Numbered from the stretch's first letter, positions 33,182 to 42,436 are shown. The stretch is DNA of 64,000 bases from an uncultured Eubacterium sp. (GCA_910583555.1 CAJTXO010000011.1:60859-124858); one strand, 5' to 3'. A program made the numbers and translations. The notes: generated by a model not told the origin, from the letters alone.

Positions 33182-35818
33182 ATGACGGCAGCACTAATGC
33201 TGACATCGCAGCCAGGATCTGTGATAGCAGCAGAAACAACGTCGGAAACAGAAGCGACAGACAATTGGACCACAGAGTTTGATGCGGAAACAGGGACGTT
33301 GACGATATCAGGTACAGGGGCCTGTGATCTAGCAGCAACACCGGAACAATCCGAATCCGTAACCAAAATGGTCGTGGCAGAAGGGATCACTTCCATTCAT
33401 TTTTATGGTTTTAAGAACGTCAGTCAGGTTTCTTTACCGAATACTTTGACGGAAATCAAAGACAACAGTTTTGCAAACTGTGAAAAATTAACGGAAATAG
33501 ACATACCGCAATCCGTTACAAAGATTGGGGACCATGCCTTTTCTGTGTGCAGCAAGTTGGAAAAGGTTGTTCTGCATGAAGGATTGAAAACAATTAGCAC
33601 TTCTGCTTTCTATCAGTGCGAAGTTTTAAAAGAAATCACCATACCCCAGACGGTCGAACAGATTGGTGACTTTGCTTTTGGACACTGCTATGGGTTGCAG
33701 GAAATCGAAATACCATCAAAGGTTCAAAGCATTAACCCATCGACATTTTATGAATGTACATCGTTGAAAAAAGTCGTATTAAATGAAGGATTGGAAATCA
33801 TCGACGAATTTGCTTTTTCCCATTGTAATAGTATCACTGAAATTGATATACCAAAGACCGTAAAGCAAATTGTGGGCGGCGCTTTTTATAGTTGTAGCAA
33901 ACTGAAAAAAGTAATTCTTCATGAAGGACTGGAAATCATGGGAAGCACAAAGCTTTCTAACACCAATTCTGTTTTTAACAGTCCATCTCTTAACGAGATT
34001 CAGATTCCGTCAACTGTTAAGGAATTTGGTATTAGTGCATTCAGTGGTTATGCTGGTAATGAGCCGATCACTCTTCCTGCCAACCTGGAGAAACTCGGAA
34101 ATCAGGCATTGAGAGATCATTTGGAACGTCATTCAGGCTGTATTGTAGCGCTTCCTGCCTCACTGACCTACATAGGAGAGGACAATTTTCCAGAACACTG
34201 TCTCGTTCTCTGCACGAACGACTATCAGATCGAGTATTGTAAAGAGAATCAGGTACACTACGCAGACGCAAAAGAAGGGATTGATTTCGCTACCCCTTCT
34301 GGCAATTTAGGTTTTTCGACAGGAGCTCTGCAATATGAACATACAGGCGAACCGATTTACGTCTCCGATCCGGAAGTTATTTATACTACGGAAGACAAGT
34401 TCTTCAAATTAAAGAACGGAAAAGATTTCGAGATTTCGTATAAAAACAACAAAGATTGCGGAACAGCGTCCGTCGTTTTCAAAGGACTCGGTTTGTGGAA
34501 AGGCGAACGAGAAGTAAACTTTGAAATATATCGTCCGCTGGAGAAATGCGACATCAGCCTCGAATATCAGGAAACTCTGTATAATGGAGAAAAACAGGAT
34601 CCTGATGTAACGGTAAAATACGGGGAAGAAGCATTGGTTGAGGGAAAAGATTACACCCTGTCTTACAAAAATGATATCGACGAGGGTACCGCGACCGTGA
34701 CCGTGACAGGGATAGGCACCTGTCAGGGAAGCGCAGAAATGACGTACACCATTTATAAAACGCCGATGGAGGACTATGACATATCGTTGGCCTATACATC
34801 CGTTTTATATGATGGCAGTTCCAAAAAACCGGCCGTTACCGTAAAGGATCCGGAGGGTAAACTGCTAACCGAAGGAACGGATTACGAACTGACCTACGCA
34901 AATGATACCGAGCCGGGAGAAGCAACCGTTACGGTAACCGGAAAAGGGACCTACAAGGGAGAGAAAGTTATTTCGTATACGATTGAGAGGATTTCTCTGG
35001 AACAGGCGGCTATGACATTGTCAGATACGATATACACATTTGACGGTTCTGAAAAGAAACCGAATGTTACGGTAGTTTTAAATGGTAAAACACTTGTGCA
35101 GGATGTGGATTACGCATTGAGCTATGAGTCAAATATCAATGAAGGTACTGCCTATGCTGTCGTTCAGGGAATCAATCATTACACCGGCGCCGCCCGCATG
35201 AATTTTACGATTCTGCCATACAGTTCCGGAAAAGACAGCGTATACAGTAAGGACGATACACTGATCAGTGAGAATCTTCTTTATCACATCACAGATGAAG
35301 AAGAAGGAGAGGTGGAAATTTCCAGTACATCAAGCAAGGATCTGAAGACCCTCAAGATTCCGGCTACGGTCACATGCGATGGAAAGACATACAAAGTTAC
35401 CTCGATCGGGAAAAACGCGTTTTACAAAAACACGAAACTAACATCGATCGTGATCGGCAATAACGTAACAAGCATCGAAGACTACGCATTTTACGGCTGC
35501 AAAAATGTTACGTCGATCAAGATGGGACGTTCGGTCGAGATCATCGGCGCCTCCTCGTTCCGCAAATGTACGAAACTGAAAAGTATCGTTTTACCGAAAT
35601 CAATTGACGAACTGGGAAAGAACGCATTTTACGGCTGTAAAAAACTGCAGTCCATCACGATCAACGCAAACAGCGTCGTGGATATCGCAGATAACGCCAT
35701 CAAAGGAATTCCGAAGAAAGCAATCATCAAAGTACCGAAAAAGCTGCTCAAGAATTACAAAAAGAAGCTGGGTACAAAGACTGGATATAAAAAGACGATG
35801 AAGCTCAAAAAGAAATAA
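33182..35818 (+). CDS. BspA-like leucine-rich-repeat surface protein; signal peptide interrupted by a stop at codon 4
   Basis: The best start by ribosome site (AAGGAGGA) is ATG 33146, but it reads ATG AAG AAA TAA, a stop at 33155-33157, then continues in frame. From ATG 33182 there are 878 residues: a truncated signal peptide (MTAALMLTSQPGSVIAAE), a BspA opening, about nine LRR_5 repeats to about 380, four Ig-like repeats of about 75 residues (YNGEKQDPDVTVKYGEEAL type) to about 685, then more LRR_5 repeats (730-840) and a lysine-rich end. Either a recent nonsense mutation or restart at 33182. Confidence 0.8.
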   Translation: MTAALMLTSQPGSVIAAETTSETEATDNWTTEFDAETGTLTISGTGACDLAATPEQSESVTKMVVAEGITSIHFYGFKNVSQVSLPNTLTEIKDNSFANCEKLTEIDIPQSVTKIGDHAFSVCSKLEKVVLHEGLKTISTSAFYQCEVLKEITIPQTVEQIGDFAFGHCYGLQEIEIPSKVQSINPSTFYECTSLKKVVLNEGLEIIDEFAFSHCNSITEIDIPKTVKQIVGGAFYSCSKLKKVILHEGLEIMGSTKLSNTNSVFNSPSLNEIQIPSTVKEFGISAFSGYAGNEPITLPANLEKLGNQALRDHLERHSGCIVALPASLTYIGEDNFPEHCLVLCTNDYQIEYCKENQVHYADAKEGIDFATPSGNLGFSTGALQYEHTGEPIYVSDPEVIYTTEDKFFKLKNGKDFEISYKNNKDCGTASVVFKGLGLWKGEREVNFEIYRPLEKCDISLEYQETLYNGEKQDPDVTVKYGEEALVEGKDYTLSYKNDIDEGTATVTVTGIGTCQGSAEMTYTIYKTPMEDYDISLAYTSVLYDGSSKKPAVTVKDPEGKLLTEGTDYELTYANDTEPGEATVTVTGKGTYKGEKVISYTIERISLEQAAMTLSDTIYTFDGSEKKPNVTVVLNGKTLVQDVDYALSYESNINEGTAYAVVQGINHYTGAARMNFTILPYSSGKDSVYSKDDTLISENLLYHITDEEEGEVEISSTSSKDLKTLKIPATVTCDGKTYKVTSIGKNAFYKNTKLTSIVIGNNVTSIEDYAFYGCKNVTSIKMGRSVEIIGASSFRKCTKLKSIVLPKSIDELGKNAFYGCKKLQSITINANSVVDIADNAIKGIPKKAIIKVPKKLLKNYKKKLGTKTGYKKTMKLKKK

Positions 35819-35884
35819 CGGATGGATGCCAGAAAATAAGATGTTAAAACTGATAAAAATGAAATAAATGAATGTGCCAAAAAA

Positions 35885-35930
35885 GACTCCGATGATAAAT
35901 GCGAACTTATCATCGGAGTCCTTTTCTTTT
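35885..35930. terminator. Bidirectional terminator between the BspA-like gene and xylanase
   Basis: GACTCCGATGATAA (35885-35898) and TTATCATCGGAGTC (35907-35920) form a perfect 14-bp stem, with CTTTTCTTTT on the right and AAAA on the left. Confidence 0.9.
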
Positions 35931-35974
35931 ATCAGATCCAAATCCATGGCACGTTACTTCTTCGCCACATCCCT

Positions 35975-37753
35975 TTATCCCTGTCCCTCTTCGACCGCCT
36001 CCGCTGCCGCCTGGAGCACTTTGTAATACGCTCCCTTCGCCTCTGTCGTACTCGCGAACAGAAGCGGATACTTTTCCCGTCTCCAGGAAAATCCATCGTA
36101 CAGTCCCCAGAACGTCAGGCCCGTGATCTTGCCGGGATAATCCTTTCTCGCTTCGAGGATCGCCTTCATGAGGTTATAATAGTAATCCATCTGCCGCTTT
36201 AACATATTATCACTCGATCCCGCCGTCACGTCCAGTTCTGTGATCTGCACCTCGCGGAGTTTCTCGCAGGCCAGGAATTTTCTCAGCGTCGCCGCGTAAT
36301 TGTCCACGGTCGGATAACTTACATCCAAATGGCTCTGCATGCCGACTCCGTCACAGAGCATCCGGTCCTGGTTGATGTACTCGACCAGTTTCAGGATCGA
36401 CTCTGATACCATGTACGTATTGTAATCATTATAGAACAGGGACACGTCCTGTTTTCCATAGCTGTCCAGCATCTCCCTCGCGTACGTAAACGCGCGTTTG
36501 ATGTATACCGGCTCTGCGACCTGCTCATATTTTCCCGTGTTTTTATCCAGTTTATTATCGGGGTAATACACTTCATCCCAATACGATTTTATATAGCTGT
36601 CATCTTTATCCTGCTTATCGTTATTGTGGAAATACTCATTGGCCACGTCGTAGCAGTAAACGACGTCACGTCCCAGTTCCTGTTCTTTCAGCGTGATATA
36701 GCGGATCACCGATTTGATATAGTACTCGAGTCTCGCATCCATCACTTCCGGCGTCACCCAGTTTCCCTCGGCGTCAAAGTTCTCTTTAAACAGCCAGTCC
36801 GGCGTCTGCTGATGCCATACGAACGCGTGGAAGCGGATGCGCATACCGTTTTCAGCGGCTTTTTTCATGAAAATATCAAACTGGGAGTAATTGATCTTCG
36901 GACAGACCTCTTCTTTGTAACTATCCGGCACGTAGTAGTGCGGGTCTGCCTTTGCCTCCGCGACAGGCATCGTCTGTGCCTTAAAATCGGTGGCAAAATA
37001 ATCGTTAAAATCAGCGCCCATATTCAGCAGGCGGCACGGCTTCGTCTCATTCTCCGGCGTGATGCTGTTATACTGGCTCTTCGTAAACGCAAACATATCG
37101 CCGGCGTTCTCAAAGATACTGTTAGAGGGCTCGATCTGGAAAATGTTCACCGATGTGCCCACATTTCCAAAGAACCGCTGGTACGCCCCTTTCAGGCTGC
37201 CCTGGATCTCATACTTCTTACTTGCATCTACGTCGTCCAAAACAGGGATCGGCTCCGGCGTTCCGGTCGCTGCCGGCGTCTGCGCGGGCGGTTGTGTCAC
37301 TCCCGGATCTTCCGGCTGCTGCGACTGCTGTGGAGCCGGCGGCGCCTGTGTATCCTGTACGGAAGGAACATTCCCTGTGCCGTATCCTATCGACCGGTTG
37401 ACTTTTTTTACCGTCACATTACATTTCAGTGTTTTCTTCTTTCCGTGATAGGAAAACCGGCAGGTCAGTCTCGTATTCCCGGCCTTTTTCCCCTTCACGG
37501 TTACCGAACCGCTCTTGGCTTTGATCGTCGCCACCCTTTTATTGGTGATCGACCACTTGATCTTCTTCGCCCCCGCCTTGTTTTTCAATGTGATCATCGC
37601 CGATTTCTTCTCTTTGATCACCACTTTCTTCTTGCTCAGCCTGGGGCCGGAAGCCGCTGACACCTGTTCCATGCCCGGCTGGGAATACCCTGTTCCCGCC
37701 GCCATCGAAAAAAGCAATACGACCGCAGCCGTCTTTTTCATCTTACTTTTCAT
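35975..37753 (-). CDS. Secreted GH10 endo-1,4-beta-xylanase with Ig-like (Big2) domain
   Basis: 592 residues. Signal peptide (about 1-34), a lysine-rich Big2-like domain (about 38-118), a Pro/Gln/Thr linker (about 130-170), then a GH10 barrel (about 185-585). Acid/base Glu373 lies in YDVANEYFH and nucleophile Glu506 in ITELDVTAG; HAFVWHQQTPDWLF is the conserved GH10 His/Trp region. It would cleave xylan outside the cell. The basic Big2 domain may bind the wall. Confidence 0.93.
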   Translation of the reverse strand: MKSKMKKTAAVVLLFSMAAGTGYSQPGMEQVSAASGPRLSKKKVVIKEKKSAMITLKNKAGAKKIKWSITNKRVATIKAKSGSVTVKGKKAGNTRLTCRFSYHGKKKTLKCNVTVKKVNRSIGYGTGNVPSVQDTQAPPAPQQSQQPEDPGVTQPPAQTPAATGTPEPIPVLDDVDASKKYEIQGSLKGAYQRFFGNVGTSVNIFQIEPSNSIFENAGDMFAFTKSQYNSITPENETKPCRLLNMGADFNDYFATDFKAQTMPVAEAKADPHYYVPDSYKEEVCPKINYSQFDIFMKKAAENGMRIRFHAFVWHQQTPDWLFKENFDAEGNWVTPEVMDARLEYYIKSVIRYITLKEQELGRDVVYCYDVANEYFHNNDKQDKDDSYIKSYWDEVYYPDNKLDKNTGKYEQVAEPVYIKRAFTYAREMLDSYGKQDVSLFYNDYNTYMVSESILKLVEYINQDRMLCDGVGMQSHLDVSYPTVDNYAATLRKFLACEKLREVQITELDVTAGSSDNMLKRQMDYYYNLMKAILEARKDYPGKITGLTFWGLYDGFSWRREKYPLLFASTTEAKGAYYKVLQAAAEAVEEGQG

Positions 37754-37814
37754 CCCATTCTCCTTTTCTTTTGCAACCGGCTTCCCATTGCCACGCCGCC
37801 AAATATCTTCTCTG

Positions 37815-38084
37815 TTACAGTTTTCCTTTATTCTTCACTACCCGCTTCATCATTTCCACCTTCTGCTTCTCCGCCGGACTCATGTCCTTTGTCATGATTT
37901 CTAAAAGGACCGAAACCTCCTGCTGGGAAAACGAAAGGTTGTGAGCCTTCAGCTTCTGCATCGCCTCCATGATAAGCGGGACCAGGCTCTTCATATCCTT
38001 CCCATTCGCTTTCTCTTCCAGTTCCCGGATCACCTGAGCCTTCACCGGGTGCATATTCTTGAAAATGTCCTCCTGACCCGTCAT
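37815..38084 (-). CDS. Small conserved protein of unknown function (89 residues)
   Basis: From ATG 38084 (GGGGAGG 9 bases upstream): MTGQEDIFKNMHPVKAQVIR, then MKSLVPLIMEAMQKLKAHN, EVSVLLEIMTKDMSPAEKQK and KNKGKL. It is helical, with good codon-like periodicity and a natural protein composition. It lies wholly inside the 3' half of the gene that starts at 38466, in another frame of the same strand. It may be a separate gene or the frameshifted end of that gene. Confidence 0.6.
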   Translation of the reverse strand: MTGQEDIFKNMHPVKAQVIRELEEKANGKDMKSLVPLIMEAMQKLKAHNLSFSQQEVSVLLEIMTKDMSPAEKQKVEMMKRVVKNKGKL

Positions 38085-38466
38085 CTCCCTGTTCCTCCCC
38101 GTTATTTTCCGCACTGCTTTCCGCCATCGCGGACATCATGACCGACACCATATCAAACATATCCTGCTGTTCTTTCGGCATCTGGCTTTTTAGCACGTTC
38201 AGCATACCGTCCATACCCTGTCCGGCGCTGCCGGCCTCGTTCATCTGGTTCATCATCGTCATCATCGACATCACGCGTTTCATCATAAAAAAATTAAGGA
38301 TCATATCAATGAACTTTTGCTCCCGCTGATGACAAAACCCCCGGATGGAACGAAGCAGCCCTTCCACATCTATGATGTTCCCCACAGGAATATCCAAATA
38401 AGGAAGCGCCGCTTTTACTACCTGTATGCTCTTGTTGTCCAAAATCCGCCCTTCCCATTCGAACAT
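37828..38466 (-). CDS. Hypothetical protein; N-terminal 120 residues convincing, tail low complexity
   Basis: Residues 1-120 (MFEWEGRILDNKSIQVVKAA, then LPYLDIPVGNIIDVEGLLRS and a Met-rich helix MMKRVMSMMTMMNQMNEAGS) look like a real helical protein. From about residue 120 the sequence is Gly/Glu-rich (GEGSGDPGTGRESEWEG) and coincides with the other overlapping frame, so the true gene may end or shift frame near 38110. Function unknown. Confidence 0.5.
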   Translation of the reverse strand: MFEWEGRILDNKSIQVVKAALPYLDIPVGNIIDVEGLLRSIRGFCHQREQKFIDMILNFFMMKRVMSMMTMMNQMNEAGSAGQGMDGMLNVLKSQMPKEQQDMFDMVSVMMSAMAESSAENNGEEQGDDGSGGHFQEYAPGEGSGDPGTGRESEWEGYEEPGPAYHGGDAEAEGSQPFVFPAGGFGPFRNHDKGHESGGEAEGGNDEAGSEE

Positions 38467-38539
38467 CCTTCATGGCTCCCGCACTGCATTCTTTTTATAT
38501 AAATATGCAGAAGAGAAAAAATAATGACACGGGCGGTGA

Positions 38540-39013
38540 TCAATATATGAGCCGGTCTTCAGAAATACCGTCCAGCACCTCGGACAGATAACGGCCGGCC
38601 GCATATTTTGCCATCGGCAGGTTTAAATCCAGATAATTGCCGCATTCCTCCGGTGACGCCCCGGGTATGTTTCCCTCAAAATCCCGGATATACGTAAACA
38701 TCTGCGTTAAGAGCGGCACAATATCCGCCGATTCGTAATCGCCGGCCAGGATCAGGTAAAATCCGGTGCGGCAGCCCATCGGGCCGAAATACACGGTCTT
38801 CTCACCCATGTCCGGATGATTCCGCAAAAACGTCGCGCCCAGATGCTCAATGGCGTGGATCTCAGCCGTATTCATGACCGGCTCGAAGTTCGGCCTCGTC
38901 ATCCGGATATCAAACGTCGTCACTATATCCGTTCCGGTGCAGTCTTTGCGCGATACGTAAACACCGGGCAGAAGTTTTAAGTGATCCACAGTAAAACTCG
39001 CTATCGTTTCCAT
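38540..39013 (-). CDS. luxS: S-ribosylhomocysteine lyase
   Basis: 157 residues. HAIEH at 53-57 supplies two zinc His ligands and the catalytic Glu; GPMGCRTGFYL has the catalytic Cys81; PEECGNYLDLNL has the third ligand, Cys124. It splits S-ribosylhomocysteine into homocysteine and the AI-2 precursor in the activated methyl cycle. It follows ilvE after 12 bases. Confidence 0.96.
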   Translation of the reverse strand: METIASFTVDHLKLLPGVYVSRKDCTGTDIVTTFDIRMTRPNFEPVMNTAEIHAIEHLGATFLRNHPDMGEKTVYFGPMGCRTGFYLILAGDYESADIVPLLTQMFTYIRDFEGNIPGASPEECGNYLDLNLPMAKYAAGRYLSEVLDGISEDRLIY

Positions 39014-39025
39014 CGGATTTCCTCC

Positions 39026-40051
39026 TTATTTAATGACATTGATCCACCCTTCCGGCGCCTCAATCCTTCCTTCCTGCATTCCGGTCAGGGTTTCATACAG
39101 CTTTTTCGTCACTTCACCCATCTCTTCCATACCGCTCGGGAAGCAGATTTCCTCTCCGTGGTCTACGATCTTTCCGACCGGGGAGATGACTGCCGCCGTG
39201 CCGCACAGGCCGCACTCCGCAAAATCTTTGACTTCATCGAGGAAAACCTCTCTCTCTTCCACTTCCATTCCCAGATGATCCCTCGCGATCGCCACGATCG
39301 AACGCCTCGTGATCGAAGGCAGGATGCTATCGGATTTCGGAGTAACCAGCTTGCCGTCTTTTGTGATGAAGATGAAGTTCGCTCCTCCTGTCTCTTCCAC
39401 TTTCGTACGGGTCTTCGGATCCAGATACATATTTTCCGCAAATCCCTGATTATGCGCATCCACGATGGCGTGCAGGCTCATCGCGTAATTCAGTCCCGCC
39501 TTGATATGGCCGGTGCCGTTCGGTGCCGCGCGGTCGAAATCGCTGACGCGGATGGTGATCGGCTTCGCGCCGCCCTTGAAATAAGGCCCGACCGGCGTAC
39601 AGAAAATCCGGAACTGGTACTCGTCCGCCGGCGCCACTCCGATCACCGGACCGATGCCGAACAAAAACGGGCGCACATACAGCGTAGCCCCCGAACCGTA
39701 CGGCGGCACATACGCCTCATTGGCAAGAACCGTCTGCTTCACCGCCTCGACAAATTTATCTTCCGGAAATACCGGCATCTCCAGGCGTTTTGCCGTATTT
39801 GCCATACGCTCCGCGTTCATATCCGGGCGGAAGCATACGATATGCCCGTCTTTTTCCGTGTACGCCTTCAACCCCTCAAAACACGTCTGCGCATATTGCA
39901 GCACACAGGCGCACTCACTCATCGTGATCGTCGGGTCGTCGATCAGCGCTCCCTCATCCCATGCCCCGTTCTTATAATTCGCCACAAATCTCTTATCCGT
40001 CTGACGATAAGAAAATCCTATGTTTGCCCAGTCCAAATCTTTCTTTTCCAT
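39026..40051 (-). CDS. ilvE: Branched-chain amino acid aminotransferase
   Basis: 341 residues from ATG 40051 (AAGGAAG upstream; a GTG at 40057 is too close). QYAQTCFEGLKAYTEKDG, the PLP-lysine region GHIKAGLNYAMS and EETGGANFIF are fold-IV BCAT signatures. It makes leucine, isoleucine and valine with glutamate. It heads an operon with luxS. Confidence 0.95.
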   Translation of the reverse strand: MEKKDLDWANIGFSYRQTDKRFVANYKNGAWDEGALIDDPTITMSECACVLQYAQTCFEGLKAYTEKDGHIVCFRPDMNAERMANTAKRLEMPVFPEDKFVEAVKQTVLANEAYVPPYGSGATLYVRPFLFGIGPVIGVAPADEYQFRIFCTPVGPYFKGGAKPITIRVSDFDRAAPNGTGHIKAGLNYAMSLHAIVDAHNQGFAENMYLDPKTRTKVEETGGANFIFITKDGKLVTPKSDSILPSITRRSIVAIARDHLGMEVEEREVFLDEVKDFAECGLCGTAAVISPVGKIVDHGEEICFPSGMEEMGEVTKKLYETLTGMQEGRIEAPEGWINVIK

Positions 40052-40110
40052 ATGCACGTACTTCCTTTTCTTAATTATTGTAATGAAACTTCAAGTTTTC
40101 CCTGTTTTTA

Positions 40111-40139
40111 AGTTTACTCCCTTGCCCGAAAACTGTCAA
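40111..40139 (-). promoter_or_regulatory. ilvE-luxS promoter
   Basis: Minus strand TTGACA (40134-40139), 17 bases, TAAACT (40111-40116), about 60 bases before the ilvE start. Confidence 0.8.
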
Positions 40140-40162
40140 GAAAAAATCCCCTTCCCCATTCC

Positions 40163-41908
40163 TCACTCATACCGGTACACGTACGCCTGTGACGCCCCCA
40201 CGAACGCATCCCCGGCAATCCGGGTATTCCGGCTGGCCTGCACGACTTTCAGATTCCGGCAGTTCTCGAAACACCTGCTCTTTGCCCGGACCATGTTTTT
40301 CGGGAGAACGACCACTTCTACCTGCGCCCCGTAAAATGCGCAATTCGCGATCTGTATCACATCTTCGTCCAGTTCGACTTTTTTCTTTTTACACCCCTGC
40401 GGATACGCTTTGAGGAAACGGCCAAAATCCGTGTACAGCGCGCCATCCTTTACGACATATTGCGACTGGCACTCGGGCATCTCAAAAGCCTTAAGCGAAG
40501 CGCACCCGATAAACGGATTGACCTCCATCGTCTCAAGCGCCGACGAAAGCCGCAGTTTTTTCAACGATTCACAGTCGATAAACGCCTTCTCCTGAATTTC
40601 CTTCACTGTATTTGGCATGTGGATCCCCGTCACTTTCCGGCATCGGTAAAAGCTGTACGCGCCAATCCTCTCCACCGGATACTGCTTTCCTTTATAAAGA
40701 ACGGCCTCAGGGATCGTGACTTCCCCCGAATATGTCTCGTCCATACCCGCTCGCCATGTTTCCCCATCCGGAAGATAGGAAGTCAGCACCCCGCCATTCG
40801 TAGCGGCAATCCCTTTCTGCAGCAAAAGCTTGATGCACAGCTCGACTCCCTCCACCGTCTTTACCGTCACATACGTGCGCGCCCCGAACGAATCCTCTTC
40901 CAAAACTTCTTCCACATCCACGGCCTCGTACTCCACGGTCTCCGCCTCTCCGTCGGGAGCCGAAGCATTCTCTGTCTTTCCGCCAGCATGTTCCGCGGCC
41001 GGATCGCCTCCGCCCGCCCACAGATCACGATCTGTCGGCATCGTAAAAATCAGCATACTGCTCAGCGCCACCGCCCCATACATCGCGTAATTCCACTTTT
41101 TTACCCCGCGGTAACCCATGATCATAACGATCCTTTCCTGAATCGCGCTCTGGGCAAAACCACTGTAGGCGGTTTCTCCGATCACCTCTTTTGAAGCAAG
41201 GCTGATCAGCACATTGGCGTAATCTTCACGTCCCGATTCCCCTACCTGACGGATGACCTTCTCGTCGCACGCCATCTCCAGATCCCGGTTGCAGCACAGA
41301 TACATCATCCAGGCGAAAGGATTGAACCAGTGGATGCAGACCGCGATAATAATAAGGAACTTATTCAGATTATCATGGTTATCAATATGGATTTTTTCAT
41401 GGATCAAAATATATTTTAACTGCTCTCTCGACAAATTCATGTAATATTTGGGAAGAAGTACTTTCTGGTGAAAGATGCCGAATGTCACCGGCGAAGAAAT
41501 GCGGTCCGATACAAACACCCGGATCCCCATAAACGTGAACATCTCTTCGTCGATATCCGGTACTTTCTGAATCGGGAGCGCTTCCCTGAGAACCCGCCCA
41601 CATACGATGTATCGTACCACAAAAACGACAGCAGCCGCACACGCCCCTGTGCACCAGATCCAAACAAAATCAGAAAAAGGTATGTCTTTTACCCAGCCGT
41701 ACACCGCCTCCGCGCCGCCCGGCCATCCGACAGGCACCATCACGCCGATCGGCAAAATAAGACGCACTAAAACAATGGTCCAGGCAAGCGTAAAAAAGAC
41801 GCGATGAATTTTAGTTCCAAAAAAGCCACGCACCAACAGCAGTAAAACAATTAAAAAAGTGGATACAACGCTAATGTATAATACATTATACTCAAATACA
41901 ATTCTCAT
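40163..41908 (-). CDS. BlaR1-like M56 membrane metallopeptidase fused to a leucine-rich-repeat domain
   Basis: 581 residues. Four N-terminal membrane segments and a cytosolic M56 protease with HEKIH at 170-174 and CDEKVIRQ downstream; a further membrane segment at about 275-295. In BlaR1 this is followed by a beta-lactam sensor; here the outer part is instead an acidic linker and about 190 residues of BspA-type LRR_5 repeats (VERIGAYSFYRCRKVTGIHM type). The penicillin-binding domain is absent, so the signal is something else. Its start overlaps the end of the blaI-like gene by four bases. Confidence 0.88.
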   Translation of the reverse strand: MRIVFEYNVLYISVVSTFLIVLLLLVRGFFGTKIHRVFFTLAWTIVLVRLILPIGVMVPVGWPGGAEAVYGWVKDIPFSDFVWIWCTGACAAAVVFVVRYIVCGRVLREALPIQKVPDIDEEMFTFMGIRVFVSDRISSPVTFGIFHQKVLLPKYYMNLSREQLKYILIHEKIHIDNHDNLNKFLIIIAVCIHWFNPFAWMMYLCCNRDLEMACDEKVIRQVGESGREDYANVLISLASKEVIGETAYSGFAQSAIQERIVMIMGYRGVKKWNYAMYGAVALSSMLIFTMPTDRDLWAGGGDPAAEHAGGKTENASAPDGEAETVEYEAVDVEEVLEEDSFGARTYVTVKTVEGVELCIKLLLQKGIAATNGGVLTSYLPDGETWRAGMDETYSGEVTIPEAVLYKGKQYPVERIGAYSFYRCRKVTGIHMPNTVKEIQEKAFIDCESLKKLRLSSALETMEVNPFIGCASLKAFEMPECQSQYVVKDGALYTDFGRFLKAYPQGCKKKKVELDEDVIQIANCAFYGAQVEVVVLPKNMVRAKSRCFENCRNLKVVQASRNTRIAGDAFVGASQAYVYRYE

Positions 41909-42273
41909 TTAAGCCGATTTACCATATCCTTCAAGTTTTTCACCTCATTTTCCGACAGCTTGCCTCCGTCCAAAAAAGCGGCAAAGAATTTTTCCTTCGA
42001 TCCGTCAAACATTTTATCCACCAGTTCATTTGTTTCATAATCCTGCACCTGTTCTTTTGTAATAACAGCTGTACACTGAAATTTCGGTTCCGTGCGCTCG
42101 ATGGCCCCTTTGGCGATACATTTTTTGATGACCGTGTATGTCGTGTTCCGGTTCCATCCGATGCTGTCGCGCAGCACTTTCACCACTTCCCCGGCCGTCA
42201 TCGTACCGTGTTCCCAGAGAACTTCCATCACCTTTTTTTCGGAATCAAATAATTTGTAATTATCCTCTCTCAT
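41905..42273 (-). CDS. BlaI/MecI-family repressor
   Basis: 122 residues from ATG 42273, which follows AGGGAGG; the longer frame from 42363 lacks one. Winged helix: EKKVMEVLWEHGTMTAGEVV, WNRNTTYTVIKKCIAKGAIE. The DYETNELVDKMFDGSKEKFF dimer part is typical. These repressors are cleaved after signalling by BlaR1-type partners, which here is the next gene. Confidence 0.93.
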   Translation of the reverse strand: MREDNYKLFDSEKKVMEVLWEHGTMTAGEVVKVLRDSIGWNRNTTYTVIKKCIAKGAIERTEPKFQCTAVITKEQVQDYETNELVDKMFDGSKEKFFAAFLDGGKLSENEVKNLKDMVNRLK

Positions 42274-42329
42274 CTTGCCCTCCCTTTCATGCGTATGAAC
42301 TGCTCTTAAAAATACTGTAATCTTATAAA

Positions 42330-42358
42330 AGTATAGCACGGAACAAAGAAAAAAACAA
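42330..42358 (-). promoter_or_regulatory. Promoter of the blaI-blaR1-like pair
   Basis: Minus strand TTGTTT (42353-42358), 17 bases, TATACT (42330-42335). It is divergent from, and 18 bases away from, the acyl-CoA synthetase promoter. Confidence 0.7.
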
Positions 42359-42375
42359 GACATGGAAAATATCTC

Positions 42376-42436
42376 TTGACACGAAAAGTCGTGTGTTATA
42401 TCATAGACTTACAAATGCACATAGTTTTCAAAACTA
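42376..42436 (+). promoter_or_regulatory. Acyl-CoA synthetase promoter with two dyads
   Basis: TTGACA (42376-42381), 17 bases, TATCAT (42399-42404). Inverted repeat ACACGA-AAAG-TCGTGT (42379-42394) lies over the -35 and spacer; TAGTTTT-C-AAAACTA (42422-42436) lies in the leader. Both could bind repressors, possibly the divergent BlaI-like protein. Confidence 0.7.

Noticed and set aside
33112..33396. Minus-strand ORF of 94 codons opposite the BspA-like gene start
   Set aside because: It lies antisense to the signal peptide and LRR opening and has a shadow-type Val/Ser-rich composition.
42274..42363. Longer start for the BlaI-like repressor
   Set aside because: The extra 30 residues lack a ribosome site and cover the predicted promoter.
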